A stretch of 64,000 nt of DNA, taken from assembly GCA_041687255.1 (NCBI GenBank), contig JAWLCL010000001.1, positions 124,001 to 188,000 on the forward strand. Reading direction: 5' to 3'. This document shows, one piece after another, positions 33,302-41,272 of the stretch. Each line of letters begins with the position of its first letter. The stretch's first letter is position 1. Both the position numbers and the translations under genes were made by a program. The DNA comes from Mariniphaga sp041687255. Its GTDB lineage: Bacteria; Bacteroidota; Bacteroidia; Bacteroidales; Prolixibacteraceae. A model generated the notes under the pieces. The model was not told where the DNA came from, did no database searches, and was given only the letters and a program-made list of their open reading frames with translations.

Positions 33302-35497
33302 CTACTGCAACTGCTCTTTCAGGAAGTTGGTCATCCTGTTGTACAAATGCATGGTGGTGTTTCCGCCGCTTATGCTGTGGTTGCGATTAACGTAAATGGC
33401 CATATCAAACTGCACGCCTTCCTGAACAAGCTTTTCTGTAAATTCGTAAGTGTTCTGCGCATGCACATTGTCGTCGGCAGAGCCATGCACAATAAGCAGT
33501 CGCCCCTTAATGTCACCGGCATGTGAGAGCGGTGAATTATCGTCATAACCGTCGGGATTTTCCTGCGGGGTACGCATGAACCGCTCGGTATAGATTGTAT
33601 CGTAAAACCGCCAGTTGGTAACAGGAGCCACCGAAATACCGGCTTTAAAAAGTTCGCCTCCTTTTTGCATCGAGAGCAGGGTCATAAAGCCACCATAGCT
33701 CCAGCCAAAAATACCGATATTGGCTTTATCGACATAATTGAGTCCACCTAAAAACCGGGCAGTTTCCACCATGTCGTCCGATTCGTATTTCCCCAGTTGC
33801 AGGTAAGTTACTTTTCGGAAATCTTCGCCCCGGGCAGCGGTACCACGCGGATCGACACTTACCACCAGGAAGCCTTCCTGTGCCAGGTAATGGTTCCACC
33901 CGATATTTACCCATTCATCTTTTACTGTTTGGGAATTAGGACCGCTGTACTGAGTAATCAGTACAGGGTATTTCTGCGTCTCATCAAAATTCACCGGCTT
34001 AATCATGTATCCGTTCAGTTCAATGCCTTCCGATGTAGTGAATCTGAAAAATTCCTTTTGGGGCAGGTCGTAACTCTGCAGTTTGTTTTTCAGCACTGTA
34101 TTGTCCTGAAGCGTGCGGATAAGCCTGTTTTTTTTATCGTGCAGGGTTATCAGGGAAGGCGTATTGCTGCTGCTGTAATAATTCACATGGTAATTGAAGT
34201 TTTTGCTGAAATCGGCACGATTGGTTCCTTCCATTGTGGAGATTTTCCCCTTCTTTTTACCATCGAGGCTGGTAAAATACACTTCCCTGCGCAGAGGTGA
34301 CTCTGCGGCAGCCTGGTAATAAAACACCTTCTGGGAAGGGTCGTATCCGTAGAAATCAGTGACATCGAATTCTCCTTTTGTAAGCTGTCCCTGTTCAAAT
34401 CCTAACCGGTCGTACAGATACAGATGTCTCCAACCGTCACGTTCACTGGAAACAATAAAACGGCCATCTTCCAGATACATGAAAGCATCCAGAAAGTCTT
34501 CATCTACAAAACGTTCATTCTTTTCGGTAAATATTGGTTTCGATTCGCCGGTAAACGGGTTGGCATAAAGTACATCAAGCTGGTTTTGAAGCCGGTTAAA
34601 ACGCATTACCACCAGGTCTTTTGAATCGGGAGTCCATGTAAGGCGGGGTATGTATATATCTGTTTCACTGCCAATATCCACAGTCATGATTTTCCTTGAA
34701 TAAAGTTCATAACTCATCACCGATACGGTAGAGTTGGTTTCGCCGGCTTTCGGGTATTTAAATGTTTCAATGTGCGGGTAGGGCGAATTTTCGTCCTGCC
34801 TTGGGTTTTCTCCTGCATATTTAATCATGCTGAATTCCGGGACCTGTGTTTCATCAAAACGTATAAAAGCCAGGAATTTGCTGTCGGGCGACCACCAGAA
34901 AGCCTTGTTGAATCCAAATTCTTCCTCGTAAACCCAGTCGGGGGCACCGTTAATGATTTCATTCTCCTTGCCGTCGAATGTAATTTGGCTTTCATTTCCG
35001 AATTTGAGATTCTTGATGAACAGGTTGTTATCCCTCACAAAGGCTACACGATCGCCGTCGGGCGAAAAAGTCGCCAGCTGTTGTGCTCCTTTATCGGAAA
35101 GTGCGGTTAGCTCTTCGGTCACCGAATTCCAGATGTAGTACTGTGCGGTGTATGAGTGCCGGTATATTGATCTTTTATCGGTGGTAAGCAGAATTTTTGT
35201 TTCGTCATCACTCAGTTCATAATCATTGAAATAGGTAATCGGGGCATCTTTTATGCCGGTAAGGTCGAAAAGGACATCTACCTGCTGGCCTGTCCGGTAG
35301 CTGTTGCGTACTATTTTGCGGTTGCCTTCAAGGGTGGTGTAATGTTCTCCGTCGTTCATCGAACGCAAACCTCTTACAGTTTCTGAACGGAACGTTCCCC
35401 GGGTATAAATATCTTCCAGTGTTATATTCTGGTTTGTCTGGGCCTGCAGGGCAAAGGCAATAAGCCATGCCAAAACTATTAATCCTGATTTTTTCAT
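33302..35497 (-). CDS. Dipeptidyl-peptidase IV family serine peptidase (S9B)
   Basis: Periplasmic or surface exopeptidase removing X-Pro/X-Ala dipeptides. 731 residues from ATG 35497, which gives a clean signal peptide (KKSGLIVLAWLIAFALQAQ); the longer frame to 35548 runs through a -7 box and is rejected. Beta-propeller domain about 30-470 with the N-terminal-amine-binding Glu pair in DWVYEEEFGFNKAFWWS. Hydrolase domain about 480-731: nucleophile in GWSYGGF, acid in HGSADDNVHAQN, His in YVNRNHSISGG. All catalytic residues are intact. With the M20 and M23 peptidases it fits use of peptides. Monocistronic. Confidence 0.94.
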   Translation of the reverse strand: MKKSGLIVLAWLIAFALQAQTNQNITLEDIYTRGTFRSETVRGLRSMNDGEHYTTLEGNRKIVRNSYRTGQQVDVLFDLTGIKDAPITYFNDYELSDDETKILLTTDKRSIYRHSYTAQYYIWNSVTEELTALSDKGAQQLATFSPDGDRVAFVRDNNLFIKNLKFGNESQITFDGKENEIINGAPDWVYEEEFGFNKAFWWSPDSKFLAFIRFDETQVPEFSMIKYAGENPRQDENSPYPHIETFKYPKAGETNSTVSVMSYELYSRKIMTVDIGSETDIYIPRLTWTPDSKDLVVMRFNRLQNQLDVLYANPFTGESKPIFTEKNERFVDEDFLDAFMYLEDGRFIVSSERDGWRHLYLYDRLGFEQGQLTKGEFDVTDFYGYDPSQKVFYYQAAAESPLRREVYFTSLDGKKKGKISTMEGTNRADFSKNFNYHVNYYSSSNTPSLITLHDKKNRLIRTLQDNTVLKNKLQSYDLPQKEFFRFTTSEGIELNGYMIKPVNFDETQKYPVLITQYSGPNSQTVKDEWVNIGWNHYLAQEGFLVVSVDPRGTAARGEDFRKVTYLQLGKYESDDMVETARFLGGLNYVDKANIGIFGWSYGGFMTLLSMQKGGELFKAGISVAPVTNWRFYDTIYTERFMRTPQENPDGYDDNSPLSHAGDIKGRLLIVHGSADDNVHAQNTYEFTEKLVQEGVQFDMAIYVNRNHSISGGNTTMHLYNRMTNFLKEQLQ

Positions 35498-35545
35498 TAC
35501 GTTATGATTTCTGACTTTTAATTCATTTCTGAAAAGGTAAAAGCC

Positions 35546-35553
35546 CAAAAATA
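35546..35553 (-). promoter_or_regulatory. -7 box TATTTTTG of the DPP-IV gene
   Basis: Exact match on the minus strand, 48 nt upstream of the ATG at 35497 and inside the alternative longer reading frame, so it decides the start. Confidence 0.5.
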
Positions 35554-35623
35554 AACAGAATTTACCTGCTACCGAAATCGGACAGGATGCAAAAAAAGTT
35601 AAATATTATTTATTTTCCGCCGG

Positions 35624-36976
35624 TTAGACCAATTCGGGAATGTTTACCAATTCACCTTCCATCGAAAAATCGGAGGCTGCCGTAATTTTGAGGTCTACAA
35701 ACTGGCCGGTAAGGTTTTCATTTTTTTCAGGAAACCTTACAATGAGTTTACCTTCGGTAAGCGCCGACAGGTATCCGGGTTTACGGTCGGCACCTCGGAC
35801 TATTGCCCTGACGGTTTTGCCTATCCTGTTCCTGTTGCTTATGCGATTATATTTTCGCAGTTCTTCAGTCAGGATGTGTAATCGCCGCTTTTTTTCCTCC
35901 TGCGGCACATCATCGGCCCAGCGGTGGCTGGTTGCCCCGGGGCGGGGGGAATACATGGCAGTGTACGACATGTTGAATTTGAATTCCTTCATGGCCCTCA
36001 GGGTGTTTTCAAACTGTTCTTCCGTTTCCCCTGTAAAACCGACAATGATATCGGTAAATAATGTTGCCTCAGGAATAAGCCTGCGGATAGCCTCCACGAT
36101 TTGCCGGTACTTTTCCATGTTATGTTTCCGGTTCATACGTATGAGCACCTTATCGTCGCCACTTTGCATGGGCAGGTGGATTTGTTTGGCAAGCACCGGA
36201 TATTGGGCAATCACCTCAATCACCTCATCGGTCATGTCACGGGGGTGGGGGGAAGTAAAATACACCCAAAATTCTTTTTTCATCCGGTTACCCAGTTCTC
36301 CCACCTGACGCAGCAGCTCCGGGAACAGTATTTCTTCGCCTTTTTTGTCAAGTCCGTACGAGTTTACATTTTGTCCAAGCAGGGTGATGGATTTATATCC
36401 CTGTGAAACCAACACAGCCAGTTCGGCAATTATATCTTTCGAAGGCCTGCTGACTTCGCGTCCACGGGTATAGGGCACGGCACAGAAAGTGCAGAACTTG
36501 TCGCATCCGTTCTGAATAGGTATGAATGCTTCATATTCCGACTGGTAAGAAGGCGTTACATTCCAGAATTCCTCGATGTTTTCGTTGTGCGGATCAATGC
36601 CGGGCCTGATATGTGCAGGTGTTGTAACCCCATAACGGCTTATCATTTCGGGCAGGGAGGGAAGATCCTTCATCTGGAAAGTAATGTCGAACAGCTTCAG
36701 AAACTTTTCATGGTCTTCGGGCAAGATGCATCCGGAAATAAATGTAATCAGGTTCCGGTTGTTTTTCCACTTGTTCCATTTATAAATCCGGGAATAGACC
36801 TTATCGATGGCTTTCTGCCTTACCGAGCAGGCAAGAATGCCAATCAATCCGGCTTCCTCCTCGTTATCAGTCCAGGTGTATCCGTGTTCATTGAGCACGG
36901 AAATAACCCGTTCGCTATCCGAAAGGTTCATCTGGCAACCCAGGGTAATTAAATGATATTTTAGGTGATTTCCCAT
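35624..36976 (-). CDS. miaB: tRNA-2-methylthio-N6-dimethylallyladenosine synthase
   Basis: Radical-SAM methylthiotransferase that modifies A37 of tRNAs reading UNN codons. 450 residues: UPF0004 domain with three cluster Cys (LGCQMNLSDSE near 14; ILACSVRQKA near 50; FISGCILPEDH near 83), the radical-SAM motif GCDKFCTFCAVPYTRGRE (about 157-174) and a C-terminal TRAM domain (about 375-445). The segment LLGQNVNSYG is characteristic of MiaB rather than RimO or MtaB. It starts 17 nt after the ferredoxin-reductase stop, so a two-gene operon is likely; a reductase could supply electrons to the Fe-S enzyme, but this is inference. Confidence 0.95.
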   Translation of the reverse strand: MGNHLKYHLITLGCQMNLSDSERVISVLNEHGYTWTDNEEEAGLIGILACSVRQKAIDKVYSRIYKWNKWKNNRNLITFISGCILPEDHEKFLKLFDITFQMKDLPSLPEMISRYGVTTPAHIRPGIDPHNENIEEFWNVTPSYQSEYEAFIPIQNGCDKFCTFCAVPYTRGREVSRPSKDIIAELAVLVSQGYKSITLLGQNVNSYGLDKKGEEILFPELLRQVGELGNRMKKEFWVYFTSPHPRDMTDEVIEVIAQYPVLAKQIHLPMQSGDDKVLIRMNRKHNMEKYRQIVEAIRRLIPEATLFTDIIVGFTGETEEQFENTLRAMKEFKFNMSYTAMYSPRPGATSHRWADDVPQEEKKRRLHILTEELRKYNRISNRNRIGKTVRAIVRGADRKPGYLSALTEGKLIVRFPEKNENLTGQFVDLKITAASDFSMEGELVNIPELV

Positions 36977-36993
36977 TTTCTGTTTTCTTTGTT

Positions 36994-37638
36994 TTAAAAA
37001 TAAACTTCCGTATAAATGTTTTGCACCGGCACGCCCTTTCCGGTAAGTATGTCGAATGCCTGCTGGATCATTTCACTGTTGCCGCACAAAAAGCACTGAG
37101 TTTCAGGTTTTATGTTCTGACCGGCAAGGTATTCGGTAACCCGTCCGTTATAGTGACCGTTTTTGTCGCCGGTGGTGCAAAGGGTGATCCGCTCCTTTTT
37201 AAAATGGTCATGTTCATATGCTTCATTTGCATAACGTACACCGTGTATAAGTTTGTAATTCAGGTCCGGAAATGTGCGAACGAAACTGTGAAACGGGCTT
37301 ATCCCGGTGCCTGTAGCAACAAACAGGAAATTCTGGACCGGAAACATATTGGGGTGGAACCGGAAGAACCCAAATGGTCCGTCCACTTCAACCTGATCAC
37401 CCGGTTTCAGTTTTTTGAGCTGAGGAGTAACCTTTCCGTCATCTACTTCTCGTACAAGAACTTCAAGGGCTCCTTCGGATTCGCCATTGTAAATGGTATA
37501 TTCCCGTTGGTCAATTGTTCCCGGGCGTCGTATAACAATGAACTGACCGGTTTGAAAGGCTATATCTTTTCTCTCCAGCTGAACTATGTAAGTGTGTTCT
37601 GTCAGAGGCCTTAGTGCAATAACTTTATGAATGTTCAA
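36994..37638 (-). CDS. Ferredoxin--NADP+ reductase-like flavoprotein
   Basis: 214 residues of FNR type: FAD-binding barrel (about 1-95) with the flavin motif QREYTIYN (about 41-48) and GPFGFF, then the NAD(P)-binding domain with VATGTGISPFHSF (about 105-117), CGNSEMIQQAF and the C-terminal TEVYF whose aromatic tail stacks on the flavin in this family. The start is a TTG (37638): there is no in-frame ATG before residue about 97, the protein aligns from the first residues (KVIALRPLTEHTY), and a -7 box lies just upstream. Electron partner unknown. Likely co-transcribed with miaB 17 nt downstream. Confidence 0.88.
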   Translation of the reverse strand: MNIHKVIALRPLTEHTYIVQLERKDIAFQTGQFIVIRRPGTIDQREYTIYNGESEGALEVLVREVDDGKVTPQLKKLKPGDQVEVDGPFGFFRFHPNMFPVQNFLFVATGTGISPFHSFVRTFPDLNYKLIHGVRYANEAYEHDHFKKERITLCTTGDKNGHYNGRVTEYLAGQNIKPETQCFLCGNSEMIQQAFDILTGKGVPVQNIYTEVYF

Positions 37639-37661
37639 TTTTGTTCCTTTTACTGAGGGAA

Positions 37662-37669
37662 CAAAAATA
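37662..37669 (-). promoter_or_regulatory. -7 box TATTTTTG of the reductase-miaB operon
   Basis: Exact TAnnTTTG on the minus strand; a second match, TAATTTTG, lies about 10 nt further upstream. Between box and TTG start is a small hairpin GTTCC...GGAAC. This supports the TTG at 37638 as start. Confidence 0.5.
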
Positions 37670-37779
37670 CAAAATTATCCTTTTTTGCCAATGTTAAAAG
37701 TTGGTGTATAAACGGAAATAAATATAATCGCAGTTGTTGGATAAAACAGGTCATCGATTTAAAGCATAACAGGTGACGA

Positions 37780-38275
37780 TGTTTCGTCCCGATGGGACGT
37801 GAGGGTAATGGCGCCTCATGTTTTCTACCCATATTTTGTCCCTGCCGGGACAGTTCCACAGGAAATAGTTATGTGCAGAATTAGATTCGGATGGCATCGC
37901 TTTTCATGTTTTCTACCCATATTTTGTCCCTTCCGGGACCGTTCCACAGGAAATAGTTATGTGCAGAATTAGATTCGGATGGCATCGCTTTTCATGTTTT
38001 CTACCCATATTTTGTCCCTTCCGGGACCGTTCCACAGGAAATAGTTATGTGCAGAATTAGATTCGGATGGCATCGCTTTTCATGTTTTCTACCCATATTT
38101 TGTCCCTGCCGGGACCGTTCCACAGGAAATAGTTATGTGCAGAATTAGATTCGGATGGCATCGCTTTTCATGTTTTCTACCCATATTTTGTTCCTGCCGG
38201 GACCGTTCCATAGGAACGGGATATGGGTAGAAGTCAGATTATCGCACTTCTCAGAAGTTCCGTAGGAACGCAACG
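37780..38275. repeat. 88-bp tandem repeat array with palindromic cores
   Basis: The word CATGTTTTCTACCCATATTTTG recurs at 37817, 37905, 37993, 38081 and 38169, exactly 88 nt apart, giving about 4.5 near-identical units. Each unit carries the palindrome GTCCCTGCCGGGAC or its variant GTCCCTTCCGGGAC. The array is preceded by CGTCCCGATGGGACG (about 37785-37799) and followed by GTTCCGTAGGAAC (about 38259-38271), related palindromes seen singly. Units differ at only a few positions. No coding capacity. It occupies most of the 822-nt gap between the reductase and the tryptophanase-like gene. Confidence 0.9.
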
Positions 38276-38358
38276 AAAATCCATTTTAAATTTGTTTTTT
38301 CTTTGAAAATCTCAAATGCAACGAATAAATCTATCTTGTTATCCGGCATGAACAAAAC

Positions 38359-38386
38359 ACAAAGGAACCCTTGCGGATTCCTTTGT
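38359..38386 (-). terminator. Probable terminator of the tryptophanase-like gene
   Basis: Stem acaaaggaa (38359-38367) with ttcctttgt (38378-38386), about 75 nt past the stop. On the minus strand the tract GTTTTGTT follows, giving a moderate U-run. Confidence 0.5.
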
Positions 38387-38460
38387 TCGAAAACTACACT
38401 ATGTTAAATTTAGTTTTGATTGCTGCCTGAAGGCAGCCAAAAAAACATCATTAATGAGTT

Positions 38461-39921
38461 CTATAATGAGTCACCAAAATCTTGTTTGAATTTGGCTACA
38501 AGTTTCTCAGGCCAGTCGGTTTTGGCTTTGAGGCGGCCCATAAAGAAGCGCAGCAACGGGGGTTCTTCCACCCATTCGAGACCACCTATCAAATTACGGT
38601 TATCGTAGAGCCATTTTACCCGGTCGATAACAAACATTGTTTGCGAAAGGGTGAACACACGCCTTGGGAAAGCCAGCCGAAGCAGTTCAACATCGGCCAG
38701 GATATCGTTTCCGTTTTCATCGCGGACGCTCGAGATGGTACCCCGCTCCATGCCCCGGATTCCTGAGATGATGAAAAGCGCAGTTGCCAGAGCTCCTGCC
38801 GGATAATCCTGTTGCGGAACATGAGACAGGAATCCTTTTGCATCGATGTGGCATCCCAACGCTCCGGGAGGTGTTATAACCGGTATTCCTGCTTCATCGA
38901 GCTGGTTTACGGCATAGGCAATAAACGATGGCGACTGGCTGATAACTGTTTCATCGCAGGTTTCATTAATACCCACTGCCATGGCTTCAATCTCGCGTAC
39001 CGACATCCCCCCGTAGGTGAGGAACCCTTCATACAATACCAGTAAATCGCGCATTTTAAGGTAAAGCTCTTCACTGTCGGTAACAATGCCTCCGCCCCGG
39101 GTGGAGCTTACCTTCCGGCTTGAGAAATAGATAAGATCGGCATAGCTGCACATTTCCCGCAGAATATCTTTTATCTCGGCATTTTTAAACTCCTCTTCAC
39201 GCTGTTTTATGAACCAGGCATTTTCGCCAATCAAGCTGGCATCGAGCACCATCATGGTCCCGTTTTCCTGACAAATCTTCTTAACATCGCGCATGTTCTG
39301 CATCGAGAAAGGCTGACCGCCAATAAGGTTGGTCGATGCTTCCATCCGTACAAAAGCTACCCGCTCCTTGCCGTGTTCCTTGTATACTGCTTTTAATTTT
39401 TCAATGTCGATGTTTCCTTTGAAGGGCTTTTGGCTTTTAATCTCCAGGGCATCATCGGCATAAATTTCAAGCACCTTACCACCGTTAAGTTCCATATGTT
39501 CCTTTGTGGTGGTAAAGTGGTAATTCATAGGGATGACATCCCCTTTTTTTATGAAAGCCTGCGACACAATATTTTCAGCTGCGCGTCCCTGGTGGGCAGG
39601 CAGCACATAATGTTTTCCAAACACATCGCGCAATGCCGCTTCCATCCGGTAAAAACTTTGTGATCCGGCATAGGCGTCATCGGCCTGAAGCATGGAAGAC
39701 ACCTGGTTATCGCTCATGGCATTTGTGCCAGAGTCGGTGAGCATATCCAGAAAAACATCTTTGGTGTTCAGCAGGAAAGTATTAAACCCGGCTTTTTCCA
39801 TAGCCGCTTTACGCTCTTCAATGGGTTTAAGATAAAGTTTTTGAACTATTCGTACTTTATGAAGTTCTACAGGTATATTCTGACCGCTGTAAAACCGGAT
39901 GGCATTGTTTTGATCTGTCAT
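38461..39921 (-). CDS. Tryptophanase / tyrosine phenol-lyase family protein, divergent
   Basis: 486-residue PLP-dependent beta-eliminating lyase of the TnaA/Tpl fold. Recognisable: DMLTDSGTNAMSD, ADDAYAGSQSF (substrate-site Tyr), PAHQGRAAENI, GGQPFSMQNMRDV, and LRLAFPRRVFTLSQTMF with the carboxylate-binding Arg. The cofactor Lys lies in FSSRKVSSTRGGG (about residue 270), corresponding to MSAKKD in canonical TnaA, so the Asp after Lys is Val and the Lys before is Arg. The usual DxxR after the cofactor Asp (DATRC) reads DASLI, losing the Arg. Tryptophan (indole) activity is therefore uncertain; another amino acid could be the substrate. No tryptophan permease nearby. Monocistronic, with a TATTTTTG box at 39988-39995. 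Confidence 0.85.
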   Translation of the reverse strand: MTDQNNAIRFYSGQNIPVELHKVRIVQKLYLKPIEERKAAMEKAGFNTFLLNTKDVFLDMLTDSGTNAMSDNQVSSMLQADDAYAGSQSFYRMEAALRDVFGKHYVLPAHQGRAAENIVSQAFIKKGDVIPMNYHFTTTKEHMELNGGKVLEIYADDALEIKSQKPFKGNIDIEKLKAVYKEHGKERVAFVRMEASTNLIGGQPFSMQNMRDVKKICQENGTMMVLDASLIGENAWFIKQREEEFKNAEIKDILREMCSYADLIYFSSRKVSSTRGGGIVTDSEELYLKMRDLLVLYEGFLTYGGMSVREIEAMAVGINETCDETVISQSPSFIAYAVNQLDEAGIPVITPPGALGCHIDAKGFLSHVPQQDYPAGALATALFIISGIRGMERGTISSVRDENGNDILADVELLRLAFPRRVFTLSQTMFVIDRVKWLYDNRNLIGGLEWVEEPPLLRFFMGRLKAKTDWPEKLVAKFKQDFGDSL

Positions 39922-39987
39922 TCGAAGTTGATTTGTAATTACAGTTTAAAATATTTTTTCCTTGAATTTTTACAATATGGAATTTGA

Positions 39988-39995
39988 CAAAAATA
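39988..39995 (-). promoter_or_regulatory. -7 box TATTTTTG of the tryptophanase-like gene
   Basis: Exact TAnnTTTG on the minus strand, 67 nt upstream of the ATG at 39921. No leader-peptide with Trp codons of the tnaC type is visible between them. Confidence 0.45.
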
Positions 39996-40085
39996 ACAAA
40001 AGTGTTTAGAAAGGAAAGTGAAATTCAAAAATGATCAGCATTGCTAACATTTTTTTATTTTAGGAATGCTTCAGAATTTGTCACG

Positions 40086-40553
40086 CTAAAGCCCTTCATG
40101 AATCAGACCGAGTATTTTTTCAAGCCACCGGGCGTCCGTATCATCAAATGCTGCTTTTTCCTTACTGTCGACATCCAGAACGCCGATAATGTTACCTTCA
40201 GGATTTTTAAAAGGAACCACAATTTCTGAACTTGACCGGGAATCGCAGGCAATGTGTCCCGGAAACTGGTGGACATCGTCCACTACTACTGTTTCTTTTT
40301 TATTAAAGGCTGCCCAGCAAACCCCTTTGTCCTTTTCAAGTATCTGGCATGCAACCGGTCCCTGGTACATCTGAACGGTCATCTCATCGTTTTCCAGCAG
40401 GTAGAATCCGGTCCAGAAAAACGTGTCCATTTTGTGATGCAATACCGCTACCACTGTAGCCATTCGTGCATTTACGCTACTACTTTTCTTTACAAGATCG
40501 CTAAGCTGGTTATAAATGCGGGAGTACCTGCCTTCTTTTTTATTTTGTTCCAT
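40086..40553 (-). CDS. msrC: Free methionine-(R)-sulfoxide reductase (GAF domain)
   Basis: Reduces free Met-R-sulfoxide with thioredoxin, an oxidative-repair enzyme of the fRMsr/YebR family. 155 residues from ATG 40553 (MEQNKKEGRYSRIY); the open frame extends 52 codons further but that part is Phe/Cys-rich and overlaps the divergent gene. One GAF domain with the three family Cys: PVACQILEKDKGVCWAAF (two) and GHIACDSRSSSEIVVPF (third, catalytic). The ending GVLDVDSKEKAAFDDTDA is also typical. Thioredoxin-fold genes lie about 4 kb downstream but in separate units. Confidence 0.93.
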   Translation of the reverse strand: MEQNKKEGRYSRIYNQLSDLVKKSSSVNARMATVVAVLHHKMDTFFWTGFYLLENDEMTVQMYQGPVACQILEKDKGVCWAAFNKKETVVVDDVHQFPGHIACDSRSSSEIVVPFKNPEGNIIGVLDVDSKEKAAFDDTDARWLEKILGLIHEGL

Positions 40554-40626
40554 GTTGAATAATATATTGTTTCGAACTGCGAAAAAACAAAAAATCGCTA
40601 TTTTAGATGTACCAAAATGAAAAATT

Positions 40627-41001
40627 ATGCAAAGAATTGTTGAAGACGAGAAAGAAAAAACGTGGGGCATGCTTACGCACCTTTTGGCGCTCTCCATTTT
40701 CATTGGCATTCCCTTTGGAAATATTATCGGGCCGCTTATTGTTTATTTGGTGAAGAAGGATGAATATGAATTTGTAAGGGAGCAGGGCAGGGAAGTGCTT
40801 AACTTCCAGATTACATGGTCGCTGATATTGATAATTTCCACAATTTTAATTGTTCTTGGTATTGGAATTCTGATGTTGATTGCCTTTGGAATTGCCTGGT
40901 TGGTGCTTGTTATTGTGGGTACCGTTTCGGCAAGTAACGGTAATTCCTATAAATACCCTTTTACAATCGATTTCATTGGAAAAACAGGTTGGATAAAGTA
41001 A
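40627..41001 (+). CDS. DUF4870 family small membrane protein
   Basis: 124 residues, three membrane segments: about 13-35 (MLTHLLALSIFIGIPFGNIIGPLIVYLV), 65-90 (WSLILIISTILIVLGIGILM) and 92-110 (FGIAWLVLVIVGTVSASNG). The stretch VREQGREVLNFQITW between spans one and two is the DUF4870/Tic20-like signature. Function unknown. Divergent from msrC across only 73 nt. A 271-nt gap to hisS follows that shows nothing apart from the hisS -7 box. Confidence 0.88.
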   Translation: MQRIVEDEKEKTWGMLTHLLALSIFIGIPFGNIIGPLIVYLVKKDEYEFVREQGREVLNFQITWSLILIISTILIVLGIGILMLIAFGIAWLVLVIVGTVSASNGNSYKYPFTIDFIGKTGWIK

Positions 41002-41241
41002 GTTTGATACTCTCTTTGGCAATGTAGTATTACAATAATTGATAAATCTCTTGGAAAATTCATTCCTGCGGGTGAGCAGTTGGTATAAAGGCATCATAAT
41101 CTCACCGACATCACGATAATTTATTTTTTCATGCAGTTTTAACGGATGTTATACCGGCAATAAGCCTCATGATTTAAATACAGAACTAATTCGAATGTTA
41201 AAAGCCCGGCCGGTAATATGGAAACCTCCGTTTTAATTCCT

Positions 41242-41249
41242 TATTTTTG
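41242..41249 (+). promoter_or_regulatory. -7 box TATTTTTG of hisS-hutH
   Basis: Exact TAnnTTTG, 23 nt upstream of the hisS ATG at 41273. No convincing -33 element and no T-box-like leader. Confidence 0.45.
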
Positions 41250-41272
41250 CCCGCGGATAAAAAAAAAGAACA

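Noticed and set aside
35498..35548. Longer N terminus for the DPP-IV protein
   Set aside because: It would bury the signal peptide and includes the first bases of the -7 box.
37817..38214. 88-bp repeats considered as a CRISPR array
   Set aside because: The whole 88-nt unit is repeated with hardly any variable spacer, and no cas genes are near; it is a simple tandem repeat.
38422..38437. Hairpin GCTGCC-TGAA-GGCAGC as a terminator
   Set aside because: It is followed by A-residues on the + strand and by no U-run on the minus strand.
40554..40709. N-terminal extension of msrC
   Set aside because: The extra 52 codons are Phe/Cys-rich, overlap the divergent DUF4870 gene and have no counterpart in the family.
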